A stretch of 8,104 nucleotides of DNA from Firmicutes bacterium UBA5449 (GCA_002424305.1 DIQZ01000027.1:1-8104); one strand, 5' to 3'. Positions 1 to 5,261 are shown, counted from the stretch's first letter. Notes: generated by a model not told the origin, from the sequence alone. Numbers and translations are program-made.

Positions 1-345
1 CTTGGTCTCACTAATTACCTCCAAGCCTCTGATATCAAATTCAATAAAGTCATTCTTGTTAGGCAAAGAAATTATCTCTCTAACAAGTTTTTCTATGGAA
101 CCCATGTCGTTTGAATAATTTTTTAAGAGGTAATCTACATCAACAGTCGGTCTGGCGGTAAATCCACTAATAGAATATAACAGAAAACCGCCTTTAAGAA
201 TGAGATTCTCTTTATAGCTGGACCTGGACAGCCTTCGGATAAACTCTTCTTGGCAGAATAGATTTAGAAGCTGCTGCAATGGGATATCTTGTTCTTTTGA
301 TTTATTCTTCAACCTTGCTAAAATGGATGCTGCCATATTACCCAT
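1..345 (-). CDS. AbiEii-type nucleotidyltransferase toxin (type IV TA), 3' end cut by window edge
   Basis: The first 115 codons read open to the left edge of the window. AbiEii toxins are DNA polymerase beta-like nucleotidyltransferases that arrest growth, in some members by modifying tRNA or using GTP, and they give abortive phage infection. The family fingerprint is visible: LKGGFLLY at about residues 50-57, then R65-P-T67 and the acidic D69-V-D71 pair, matching the LKGG...RxTxDxD pattern that forms the nucleotide and metal site. The start chosen is ATG at 345-343. It overlaps the antitoxin stop (TAATG) and has an AGGAG about 10 bases upstream; a second in-frame ATG lies three codons later. 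The one-base overlap indicates translational coupling to the antitoxin. Family members are usually about 250-300 residues, so more than half is probably outside the window. The family call is firm; the biochemical target is not known from sequence. Confidence 0.88.
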   Translation of the reverse strand, partial: MGNMAASILARLKNKSKEQDIPLQQLLNLFCQEEFIRRLSRSSYKENLILKGGFLLYSISGFTARPTVDVDYLLKNYSNDMGSIEKLVREIISLPNKNDFIEFDIRGLEVISETK

Positions 346-941
346 TACAACCACACTCCTATATATGTATGCGCTTTATTCTTAATATTAAATATTTCAG
401 CATATTCAAATAGGCTCCTCACATTTTTCTTTGGATCTTTTACATAACGCTTTATTGCACTAGTAAATACCTCTTCCTCAAGTTTTTTTTCATAACGGAG
501 AACATCACATATGGTACGATCTCTGTCATATATTCTAACTTCTACATTCTCTATCCGTATTGTATCTATACCGGCTTCTACGAAGTTAGGTTCTAGATAG
601 TAAGGCTCTATTAAAGGATAATCAATATCATACTTAGTCTTCTTGCTGTTCTTGTCTACTGCTATTTGCCAAGCTGAAGGTATTCTATCTGTGTATCCGT
701 AATGAAGAAGCGCGCTTTCCAGAAAAATCACGGCTTCAGGAAATAATCTCGCTATAATAACTTCTTCCCTTGGAATATAATCTGTTAGTTCATAAAAGCC
801 ATGTTTTATTCTGGAAATCATACCTTCTTCAATCAAGCTCTTAATTTGGCGACTGGAAAATCCTAAGTCGTTAAGTTCCGATGTCTTAAGGACTCCTCCA
901 TGTTTATTAAATTCGTCTTTCATCTTATCAATCTTGATCAT
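345..941 (-). CDS. AbiEi-type antitoxin / winged-helix transcriptional regulator (type IV TA)
   Basis: This 198-residue protein is the partner of the AbiEii toxin and overlaps its start by one base. An N-terminal winged-helix domain covers about residues 8-52, with the pattern GGVLKTSEL, G27-x-SSRQIKSLIEEG and ISRIKHGFYEL that is typical of AbiEi_4 proteins. A C-terminal antitoxin domain follows, with the characteristic DRDRTICDVLRYEKKLEEE stretch around residues 138-156. In the family the N-terminal domain binds operator inverted repeats and represses the operon, and the C-terminal domain is needed to neutralise the toxin without a stable protein complex (type IV behaviour). The ATG start at 941-939 is preceded by GAGGTG at 951-946. 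The gene is visibly richer in A and T than the ribose operon to the right, which fits horizontal acquisition. Family assignment is strong; the phage-defence role is inferred. Confidence 0.88.
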   Translation of the reverse strand: MIKIDKMKDEFNKHGGVLKTSELNDLGFSSRQIKSLIEEGMISRIKHGFYELTDYIPREEVIIARLFPEAVIFLESALLHYGYTDRIPSAWQIAVDKNSKKTKYDIDYPLIEPYYLEPNFVEAGIDTIRIENVEVRIYDRDRTICDVLRYEKKLEEEVFTSAIKRYVKDPKKNVRSLFEYAEIFNIKNKAHTYIGVWL

Positions 942-945
942 TGTT

Positions 946-951
946 GCACCT
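946..951 (-). promoter_or_regulatory. Ribosome binding site of the AbiEi antitoxin
   Basis: GAGGTG on the minus strand lies 4 bases before the ATG at 941. It is short-spaced but is the only purine-rich site there, and it supports this start. Confidence 0.55.
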
Positions 952-957
952 CAATGT

Positions 958-979
958 CCGCTTTCATTTTTAGAAGCGG
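958..979 (-). promoter_or_regulatory. Inverted repeat in the abiE leader (operator or hairpin candidate)
   Basis: Arms CCGCTT and AAGCGG (974-979 and 958-963 on the plus strand) are separated by a 10-base AT-rich loop. The repeat lies just downstream of the predicted transcription start and just upstream of the ribosome binding site. AbiEi proteins autoregulate by binding inverted repeats near their promoter, so this is a plausible operator. It could instead act as an RNA hairpin close to the Shine-Dalgarno site. Confidence 0.5.
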
Positions 980-991
980 TCTTTTAAGTGC

Positions 992-1020
992 ATTTTACCA
1001 TAATATTACTTTCACTACAA
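992..1020 (-). promoter_or_regulatory. Sigma-70/SigA-type promoter of the abiE operon
   Basis: Read on the minus strand, -35 TTGTAG (1020-1015) and -10 TAAAAT (997-992) are separated by 17 bases. A TGG precedes the -10, giving an extended -10 element. Transcription would start near 985, about 44 bases before the antitoxin ATG. The fit in spacing and hexamers is good. Confidence 0.7.
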
Positions 1021-1065
1021 GAGCATTATTGTAAATGCAGAAATATAATAGTGTAATCAAAATGG

Positions 1066-1389
1066 CTATTGACACTGCTGCTTCATGGCAAGCTGTCCTT
1101 CGTAGCTTTGATGAAGCAGTTGACATCCACCACAGTCAAGATAGAGGGGGCAGGGAGGCTCTATGCGCTCAGGTGAGGCGAACCGGACTCCTTCATCAAG
1201 CAGGTGAGCTCGGGCGTAAGTCTTCTTGACCACATCGATTGCGGCAGCAACCTTCTCCCCGACAAGCGTACCTGGGACGAAGACTGTGAATCCGTTGATA
1301 CGGGCTACGCCTTCTCCTTCACTTGCATAATTCTCAATTTCAAGGACTACTTCGTTGCCCACCTTAACAGGCGGCTTTCCTTTGGCCAT
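1066..1389 (-). pseudogene. rlmD: N-terminal remnant of an RlmD/TrmA-family 23S rRNA (uracil-5-)-methyltransferase
   Basis: The 107-residue reading frame matches only the front of RlmD/RumA-type SAM-dependent enzymes, which methylate U1939 (and U747 in some relatives) of 23S rRNA. An N-terminal TRAM RNA-binding domain spans about residues 8-65 (VGNEVVLEIE, then EGEGVARINGFTVFVPGTLVG). It is followed by the start of the iron-sulphur cysteine cluster at about residues 79-89 (CPLYLDCGGCQLLH) and the YEGQLAMKQQ segment. Homology stops there, two codons before TAG/TAA-type termination; the catalytic methyltransferase domain, with its SAM motifs and catalytic Cys, is absent. Full-length members are about 400-460 residues. 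The start is intact: ATG at 1389 with AGGGGG 7 bases upstream, so the fragment may still be translated as a TRAM peptide. The break adjoins the abiE promoter region. Confidence 0.85.
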
Positions 1390-1431
1390 GGATGATCCCC
1401 CTAATTTGCTGCTGATTACACAGATTCGTTG

Positions 1432-2139
1432 TTATCTTTCATAATTTTTTTGTTTTCGGGTAGGGTCAGACTCACAATCAGTGTGAACTTGTCTTTCGCA
1501 TAAGTGATGCTTTTTCAAGAAGGATTCTGCTTTTCTTGCGACTTGCTTGCGGGTATTTCCAAGCAGTTGCTTCACAAAGTTGCATATCTCATCCCTGCTT
1601 TTCGACACTGAATAGTATTTGTCAAAACAATCAATCACGTGACCGCACATCACATTATTGCATTCAGGAGACGGATTCCCCTTGCTGTAATAGAGAATGT
1701 CAGGGACAGAAAGCAATCGCTTTGTGATATCACTTTCAAAATGTGGTTTATGCATGACTATTTTCCATGCATTACCTACAACAGTTGCAGCAGTTATCAT
1801 TTTTGGCTCCTTGATAAGGTCAAAATACTCTTGGTGAATCAAGTCATATTTGCCCATGGAATCAACGCAGACAAGATTTGATATTATGGCTATTGCGTCC
1901 CATTTGATAAAGCTATTGTTGCTTTCAATAAGCTTTGCTATTGCATTAAAATAAGGAAAGACAATGTCGGGATGTTGCTCGCTCGTCAATCTGATAACCT
2001 TAGTACAAAAGAACCTAATGCTGGTCTTATCAGTGGTAATTATGTCAATCAATTCAGATATCATGGCTGGCTCCCTAAGGACTTCAGTCACAAACTCATT
2101 TATATCAGACTTCTCTGCCAACCGTCTTGTATGTTCCAC
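1432..2139 (-). CDS. HEAT-like helical-repeat protein of unknown function
   Basis: The product is 235 residues, soluble, with no signal peptide or membrane segment. It is built of successive amphipathic helices of HEAT/ARM type (for example SIRFFCTKVIRLTSEQ, IVFPYFNAIAKLIES and IKWDAIAIISNLV). I recognise a conserved uncharacterised family carrying the AATVVGNAWKIV and PSPECNNVMCGHVIDCFDKY segments (three cysteines, C160, C165 and C171) and a TRKQVARKAESFLKKH C-terminal helix. HEAT-type repeats usually mediate protein or nucleic-acid binding; a related fold is used by alkylated-DNA repair proteins, but no catalytic signature is evident here. The start is GTG at 2139, fixed by AGGGGG nine bases upstream. 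It ends 42 bases before the rlmD fragment on the same strand, so the two could be co-transcribed. No function is claimed. Confidence 0.75.
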   Translation of the reverse strand: MEHTRRLAEKSDINEFVTEVLREPAMISELIDIITTDKTSIRFFCTKVIRLTSEQHPDIVFPYFNAIAKLIESNNSFIKWDAIAIISNLVCVDSMGKYDLIHQEYFDLIKEPKMITAATVVGNAWKIVMHKPHFESDITKRLLSVPDILYYSKGNPSPECNNVMCGHVIDCFDKYYSVSKSRDEICNFVKQLLGNTRKQVARKAESFLKKHHLCERQVHTDCESDPTRKQKNYER

Positions 2140-2148
2140 TGAATTTTG

Positions 2149-2154
2149 CCCCCT
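2149..2154 (-). promoter_or_regulatory. Ribosome binding site deciding the GTG start of the HEAT-like gene
   Basis: AGGGGG on the minus strand stands nine bases before GTG 2139-2137. No ATG alternative is found nearby with comparable support. Confidence 0.6.
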
Positions 2155-2286
2155 ATTCCGGAAGGATTGGACTGTTTGCTGCGTTTAGAGGCGACAGTTA
2201 TCAACCTCGCTGCATCGATTTCTCTCATATTCGCATTCTCGGAAAATACTACATAATTGCCGGCTTCAACCCAGTTTACGTAAGCA

Positions 2287-2604
2287 CTATCGCACCAACC
2301 ACCCGTAATCCTGCCTGCAATCCACAATATAGTCAACGTATATAGTTTGATCTTTGATTTGATATAGAATCAGATACCACTTTTCTACGAACATCTTGTG
2401 ATATTTATTCGGCGGGATAAATTCAGCTTCCAGAAATGGAAAACGCTCCGGCATTTGGTGAATGGAGCGAATGGCATCCATTAATTCATTTTTCACTTTG
2501 CGGGCGGCTGAGGGACTCTTCTGTGCCAAAAACCGAACATGACTCGCTAGCATCTGACGGGCACGGTCGGAAACAATCACCCTATGCTTAGGCTTCTTTT
2601 CCAT
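2287..2604 (-). CDS. RelE/ParE-family type II toxin
   Basis: This is a 105-residue basic protein with the RelE/ParE toxin architecture. Two N-terminal helices (residues 10-50: SDRARQMLASHVRFLAQKS, then ARKVKNELMDAIRSIHQMP) are followed by a strand-rich core (RFPFLE, KYHKMFVEKWYLILYQI, TIYVDYIVDCRQDYGW, residues 54-102). Family members either cleave ribosome-associated mRNA (RelE) or poison DNA gyrase (ParE). The sequence does not decide which, because the C-terminal residues are not clearly those of classical RelE. The ATG at 2604 lies inside the antitoxin gene (17-base overlap) and has GAGGTGG just upstream, so translation is coupled. Length is typical. The antitoxin-toxin order is the standard one, which supports the call. 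Confidence 0.88.
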   Translation of the reverse strand: MEKKPKHRVIVSDRARQMLASHVRFLAQKSPSAARKVKNELMDAIRSIHQMPERFPFLEAEFIPPNKYHKMFVEKWYLILYQIKDQTIYVDYIVDCRQDYGWLVR

Positions 2605-2872
2605 GTTCCACCTCGTCGATAATGCTTTCCAGGTAGCTGTCTAGTTGGTTCGGTGTGACTCCGGCGCGGCCGGCCAGACGGTCTTCCTCAACGGCTAATA
2701 GTTCTTCTCGCAGTCTTAACATTCTTTCACGGCGAGTAAATGCCTCTATATCCATCACCACGAGATCGCCCCTGCCGTTTTTTGTAAGATACACAGGCTC
2801 GCCTGACGACTTGCACAAAGCCGCAATCTCATTGTAGTTCTGTCGAATACTTGCAGACGGTCTAATATGCAT
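2588..2872 (-). CDS. Phd/YefM-family antitoxin
   Basis: The 94-residue protein has the Phd/YefM N-terminal DNA-binding fold: IRPSASIRQNYNEIAALCK (about residues 3-21), EPVYLTKNGRGDLVVM (25-40) and DIEAF. A C-terminal acidic and helical tail (residues 48-94, rich in E and R) would wrap the toxin. It neutralises the overlapping RelE/ParE toxin and, as the family does, probably represses its own promoter, alone or with toxin (conditional cooperativity). The ATG start is at 2872 with AAGGAG eight bases upstream. A strong promoter and a palindrome lie directly in front. The pair is the first unit of the minus-strand half and is divergent from the ribose operon. Confidence 0.88.
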   Translation of the reverse strand: MHIRPSASIRQNYNEIAALCKSSGEPVYLTKNGRGDLVVMDIEAFTRRERMLRLREELLAVEEDRLAGRAGVTPNQLDSYLESIIDEVEHGKEA

Positions 2873-2885
2873 GGTATCAACTCCT

Positions 2886-2906
2886 TATAGTAACATTTTA
2901 ACTATA
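2886..2906. promoter_or_regulatory. Imperfect 21-bp palindrome, operator candidate of the Phd/RelE pair
   Basis: Outer arms TATAGT and ACTATA pair perfectly, and the inner bases pair partly. The site covers the predicted transcription start and touches the last base of the -10 hexamer, the usual position for a Phd/YefM autorepression operator. Confidence 0.6.
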
Positions 2907-2934
2907 TTATATTTATTTAATGCTATATAATCAA
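2906..2934 (-). promoter_or_regulatory. SigA-type promoter of the Phd/RelE toxin-antitoxin operon
   Basis: On the minus strand, -35 TTGATT (2934-2929) and a consensus -10 TATAAT (2911-2906) are exactly 17 bases apart. The start of transcription would fall near 2899, giving a leader of about 27 bases before the antitoxin ATG with AAGGAG inside it. This is the best-formed promoter in the window. Confidence 0.8.
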
Positions 2935-2964
2935 CCGACACTTCTGTTAAGATGCATGCCGAAA

Positions 2965-2977
2965 ACAGATGATCTGT
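2965..2977. repeat. Perfect 13-base palindrome ACAGAT-G-ATCTGT
   Basis: Six-base arms flank a single central base. It lies about 30 bases upstream of the TA promoter -35, and a further TCTGTT at 2943-2948 can pair with AACAGA at 2964-2969. It may be a second regulator site or chance. Confidence 0.35.
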
Positions 2978-3018
2978 CCAAAGAAGGAATATTAGGGAAG
3001 AACTAGAATATGTATATA

Positions 3019-3042
3019 TGTAAGCGCATACACATAAGCGCA
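3019..3042. promoter_or_regulatory. Two LacI-family operator-like boxes upstream of the ribose operon
   Basis: TGTAAGCGCATACA at 3019-3032 is a near-palindrome centred on CG. It differs by one base from the TGTAAGCG-CTTACA type of site bound by LacI-family regulators, including the CcpA cre consensus. The core TAAGCGCA (3021-3028) recurs at 3035-3042, 14 bases on. The encoded LacI-type regulator or CcpA could bind here. The sites lie over 200 bases before the regulator gene, so the promoter they control is uncertain. Confidence 0.5.
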
Positions 3043-3087
3043 ATGCAGTGACACAGGCATATAGCATTCAATGCGTAATAGAATATG

Positions 3088-3129
3088 AAACCTATTACAC
3101 CCTTCGTTTCGTATCAGTTTGATAGGTTT
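3088..3129. repeat. Inverted repeat AAACCTAT / ATAGGTTT with 26-base centre
   Basis: Two perfect 8-base arms (3088-3095 and 3122-3129) flank a pyrimidine-rich centre containing CGTTTCG. The arms are AT-rich and no T-run follows, so it is not a typical terminator. The right arm overlaps the weak TTGATA hexamer at 3119, so a regulatory role is possible. Confidence 0.35.
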
Positions 3130-3229
3130 GCAAGAAGATCTTTATTGCCTTTCATGTGTCTTTTTGCTCTTAGGGATTGTGGGATTCTCTGGATGCAGTG
3201 AGAGTAAGTCTATTTGTCTGAAGGATTGA
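3128..3229 (+). pseudogene. Possible remnant of a lipoprotein signal peptide (substrate-binding protein?)
   Basis: The frame ending in TGA at 3227-3229 reads FLLLGIVGFSGCSESKS at 3161-3211. This is a hydrophobic core and a lipobox-like FSGC (Cys codon 3194-3196) followed by Ser and charged residues, as in Gram-positive solute-binding lipoproteins. The positively charged n-region expected before it is missing in this frame but appears in a neighbouring frame (AAG AAG ATC TTT ATT GCC at 3132-3149, KKIFIA). One or more indels would therefore be needed to make a normal signal peptide. No downstream binding domain follows; the regulator gene starts at once. It may be a decayed rbsB-like 5' end or a chance reading. 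Confidence 0.3.
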
Positions 3230-3264
3230 GAGAGCGGTGAATTACGATAAGCACAATATATGAG

Positions 3265-4272
3265 GTGGCGCAAGAAGCAGGTGTATCAATTGCCACTGTT
3301 TCTCGTGCACTAAATGGCAGTGGGTACGTGAGCAAAGAAGCAAGAGAGCGTGTAATGGCTGCAGCCAGGGCACTAGACTACCACATGAATGTTAATGCCC
3401 GCAGTCTTACCAGTGGCAAGACCTACACAATAGCGTTGGTGCTGCCGGACGTAACTAACCCGTTTTTTCCTGCGGTTGCCAGAGGCGTGGAGGACTACGC
3501 ATCTGACAATGGGTATTGTGTAATGCTTTGCAACACTGACGGTAATTCTCGTAAGGAATCTGATTACCTTACAATGCTCCGTTCCAGAAAGGTGGACGGC
3601 GTAATATTTGCTGTCAGCGTCCCGTCAAAGTCCAGGATAAATACGCTTCTGGATGACGGAATTGCAGTGGTGTTAGTCGACAGAGACTTGGGCGATTCCT
3701 ACGATATTGTGAAAACTGACAATATTGCAGGTGCAATGTTAGCTACAAACCATCTTGTTGGTCTTGGACACACCCGCATCGCTTTCATATCCGGACCAGC
3801 GCAACTGGCCACATCCCAAGAGCGTTTTCGTGGATATCGAGATGCACTCATGTCTAAGGGTATTCCCTTTGATGACCGATTGGTAGTCGAAGGGGACTTC
3901 CGGATGGAAAGCGGGCATGAAGCAATGTATCAATTGATGACGAGGTTCGATTGCAGAGATAGAAATGGATTTACCGCGGTTTTTGCAGCAAACGACTTAA
4001 TGGCGGTAGGCGCAGTGACAGTGCTCGAGGAAAGCGGACTCCGTGTTCCTGCTGATGTAGCTGTCATGGGGTACGACGATATCAACATTGCGTCAGTAAT
4101 GCGTCCGCGCCTTTCGACTATTGCCCAACCCAAGTACGAAATGGGTTGGATCGCTGCAGAGACAATAATCAAGCGAATGTCTGAACCGAAGGAGTCACGT
4201 ATGGAGGAAATTCTTCAACCTATGTTAGTTGTCAGGGATTCCACTGTAGAAAGGAGAGGCGCTTTGGCGTGA
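3265..4272 (+). CDS. rbsR: LacI-family transcriptional regulator of the ribose operon (RbsR-like)
   Basis: The protein is 335 residues from GTG 3265, typical for the family. An N-terminal helix-turn-helix and hinge helix (EAGVSIATVSRALNGSGYVS at about 4-23, then YHMNVNARSLTSGKT) precede a periplasmic-binding-protein-like effector domain from about residue 53 (IALVLPDVTNPFFPAVARG, DGVIF, VLVDRDL, LGHTRIAFISG, AVFAANDLMAVGA, VMGYDDINIASVMRPRLSTI). Gene context suggests ribose or a ribose derivative as effector and repression of the rbs genes. The start is doubtful. Homology to the first recognition helix (TIYEVAQEAG) extends eight codons upstream into a region with no ATG, GTG or TTG in frame, up to TGA 3238-3240, and no good ribosome site precedes GTG 3265. 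ATT 3241 could be a rare start, or one extra base follows GTG 3237. The gene ends in a 4-base GTGA overlap with the ribokinase start. Confidence 0.9.
   Translation: MAQEAGVSIATVSRALNGSGYVSKEARERVMAAARALDYHMNVNARSLTSGKTYTIALVLPDVTNPFFPAVARGVEDYASDNGYCVMLCNTDGNSRKESDYLTMLRSRKVDGVIFAVSVPSKSRINTLLDDGIAVVLVDRDLGDSYDIVKTDNIAGAMLATNHLVGLGHTRIAFISGPAQLATSQERFRGYRDALMSKGIPFDDRLVVEGDFRMESGHEAMYQLMTRFDCRDRNGFTAVFAANDLMAVGAVTVLEESGLRVPADVAVMGYDDINIASVMRPRLSTIAQPKYEMGWIAAETIIKRMSEPKESRMEEILQPMLVVRDSTVERRGALA
4251..4256 (+). promoter_or_regulatory. Ribosome binding site of ribokinase inside the regulator gene
   Basis: AAGGAG lies 12 bases before GTG 4269, within the last codons of the regulator. The spacing is long but the site supports the GTG start that shares the GTGA overlap. 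Confidence 0.5.
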
Positions 4273-5261
4273 GCATAGTGGTTGTGGGAAGTCTCAATAT
4301 GGACTATGTATTGCAGGTTCCGGGCCTTCCCAAGCGGGGAGAGACGGTTTTTGCGGCCGGGTACTCCACTGCTCCGGGAGGGAAAGGGGCAAACCAGGCG
4401 GTTGCATCCAAGCGGTTGGGATCTCGTGTATATATGGTAGGTCGTGTAGGGAGAGATGCGGCAGGGCGTGCTTTAATTAAGTGTTTAGAAGAAGCAGGTG
4501 TGGACATTTCCGAGGTGAAGGATGATCCAAGAGAGTCAACAGGTTCTGCTTACATAACCGTATCTCAGGACGGGACGAACACTATCGTTGTAAACAGGGG
4601 TGCCAACTTCGTGCTGGAGCCTTCGCATGTGTTAGATGCTGAAAGCCAAATTCAAGATGCGAATGTTGTCGTGGCACAACTGGAAACCCCGACGGAAACT
4701 GTTTTTGAGGCGCTCAAACTCGCAAGAAAGCATAACACCGTGACAGTACTCAATCCTGCGCCGATGGTTCCCCTTGAGCCTGAGATATTGACTCTTGTGG
4801 ATTGGCTGATCCCCAATGAGACGGAAGCAGTCTCTTTGCTCCGCCTCTTAGGCCAATGGGATGACAGAGACGAAGAGAGACTAAGATGCGACTTGACTCA
4901 AGAGTTTGCCATAGAAGCAGCCGGGAGGCTGGCTGAAGTGACAGGTGCCCATGTCATTATCACCTTGGGGGACAAGGGGTGTGTGTATGTAGGTTCTTCT
5001 GACCGTGACGGCCTTGCCTTCCCGGCCTATGAGGTTAATGCGGTGGATACTACTGCTGCAGGTGATGCATTTGTCGGAGCATTGGCGTGCGCGTTGGATG
5101 AGGACTCAGGAAGCTCAGCGAATATCGCGGAGTTGGTATCTTTCGCGCAGGCAACTGCTGCGCTTGCCACGACTAAACTCGGAGCACAACCTTCTCTACC
5201 GACTCGTATCGAAGTGGAGGAATTCCTGTCGGAGCAGAAAAGAGGCGATGGCAATGGGTGA
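4269..5261 (+). CDS. rbsK: Ribokinase
   Basis: Ribokinase (PfkB family) phosphorylates D-ribose at O5 with ATP, giving ribose 5-phosphate for the pentose phosphate pathway in the cytoplasm. Clear signatures in order: GSLNMD at residues 7-12 and PGGKGANQA at 36-44 (substrate binding, first PfkB motif), LNPAP at 161-165, PNETEA at 182-187 (metal and phosphate contacts), TLGDKG at 232-237, and the anion-hole and catalytic motif D260-TTAAGDAF with catalytic base D266. The length of 330 residues is slightly above the usual 300-310. The extra material is largely a charged insertion at about 195-215 (QWDDRDEERLRCDLTQEF) after the PNETEA motif. The GTG start overlaps the regulator stop by four bases, and the end overlaps rbsA by eight, so translation is coupled on both sides. 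Confidence 0.95.
   Translation: MSIVVVGSLNMDYVLQVPGLPKRGETVFAAGYSTAPGGKGANQAVASKRLGSRVYMVGRVGRDAAGRALIKCLEEAGVDISEVKDDPRESTGSAYITVSQDGTNTIVVNRGANFVLEPSHVLDAESQIQDANVVVAQLETPTETVFEALKLARKHNTVTVLNPAPMVPLEPEILTLVDWLIPNETEAVSLLRLLGQWDDRDEERLRCDLTQEFAIEAAGRLAEVTGAHVIITLGDKGCVYVGSSDRDGLAFPAYEVNAVDTTAAGDAFVGALACALDEDSGSSANIAELVSFAQATAALATTKLGAQPSLPTRIEVEEFLSEQKRGDGNG
5241..5245 (+). promoter_or_regulatory. Ribosome binding site deciding the RbsA start
   Basis: AGAGG stands 8 bases before ATG 5254 but only 2 before the alternative in-frame ATG 5248. This favours 5254 as the start. Confidence 0.5.

Larger units (their letters stand above)
2873..3264. other. Divergent intergenic region between the TA operon and the ribose operon
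   Basis: This stretch of nearly 400 bases holds no intact gene. From left to right it contains the TA operator and promoter (2886-2934), a perfect 13-base palindrome (2965-2977), two TAAGCGCA boxes resembling LacI-family operators (3019-3042), an 8-base inverted repeat (3088-3129), a lipoprotein-signal-like reading frame (to 3229), and the in-frame upstream extension of the regulator's helix-turn-helix (from 3241). A convincing plus-strand promoter for the ribose operon is not obvious. The best I find is TTGATA at 3119 with TTTATT at 3141 (16-base spacer), which is weak. Confidence 0.5.

Noticed and set aside
1035..1395. Plus-strand frames opposite the rlmD fragment.
   Set aside because: They are antisense shadows; the minus strand clearly encodes the TRAM domain.
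1390..1431. A possible terminator or promoter between the HEAT-like gene and the rlmD fragment.
   Set aside because: No stem followed by a T-run and no paired -35/-10 hexamers are visible in the 42 bases.
2100..2336. A 78-residue minus-strand frame between the RelE toxin and the HEAT-like gene (core GNYVVFSENANMREIDAARL).
   Set aside because: It overlaps the ends of both flanking genes, has no clear start signal and matches no family I recognise. The stretch 2140-2286 might hold a decayed gene piece, but this is not strong enough to annotate.
2127..2345. A plus-strand frame over the same gap.
   Set aside because: It is antisense to two better-supported genes, with no ribosome site and no recognisable motif.
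2885..3067. A 60-residue minus-strand frame in the intergenic region.
   Set aside because: It has low-complexity composition (ALRLCVCAYIYTYSSSS), runs through the TA promoter and operator, and has no ribosome site; treated as non-coding.
5005..5253. A longer version of RbsA starting inside rbsK.
   Set aside because: The extra residues have no similarity to ABC ATPases and are simply the rbsK sequence in another frame; ATG 5254 has proper ribosome-site spacing.
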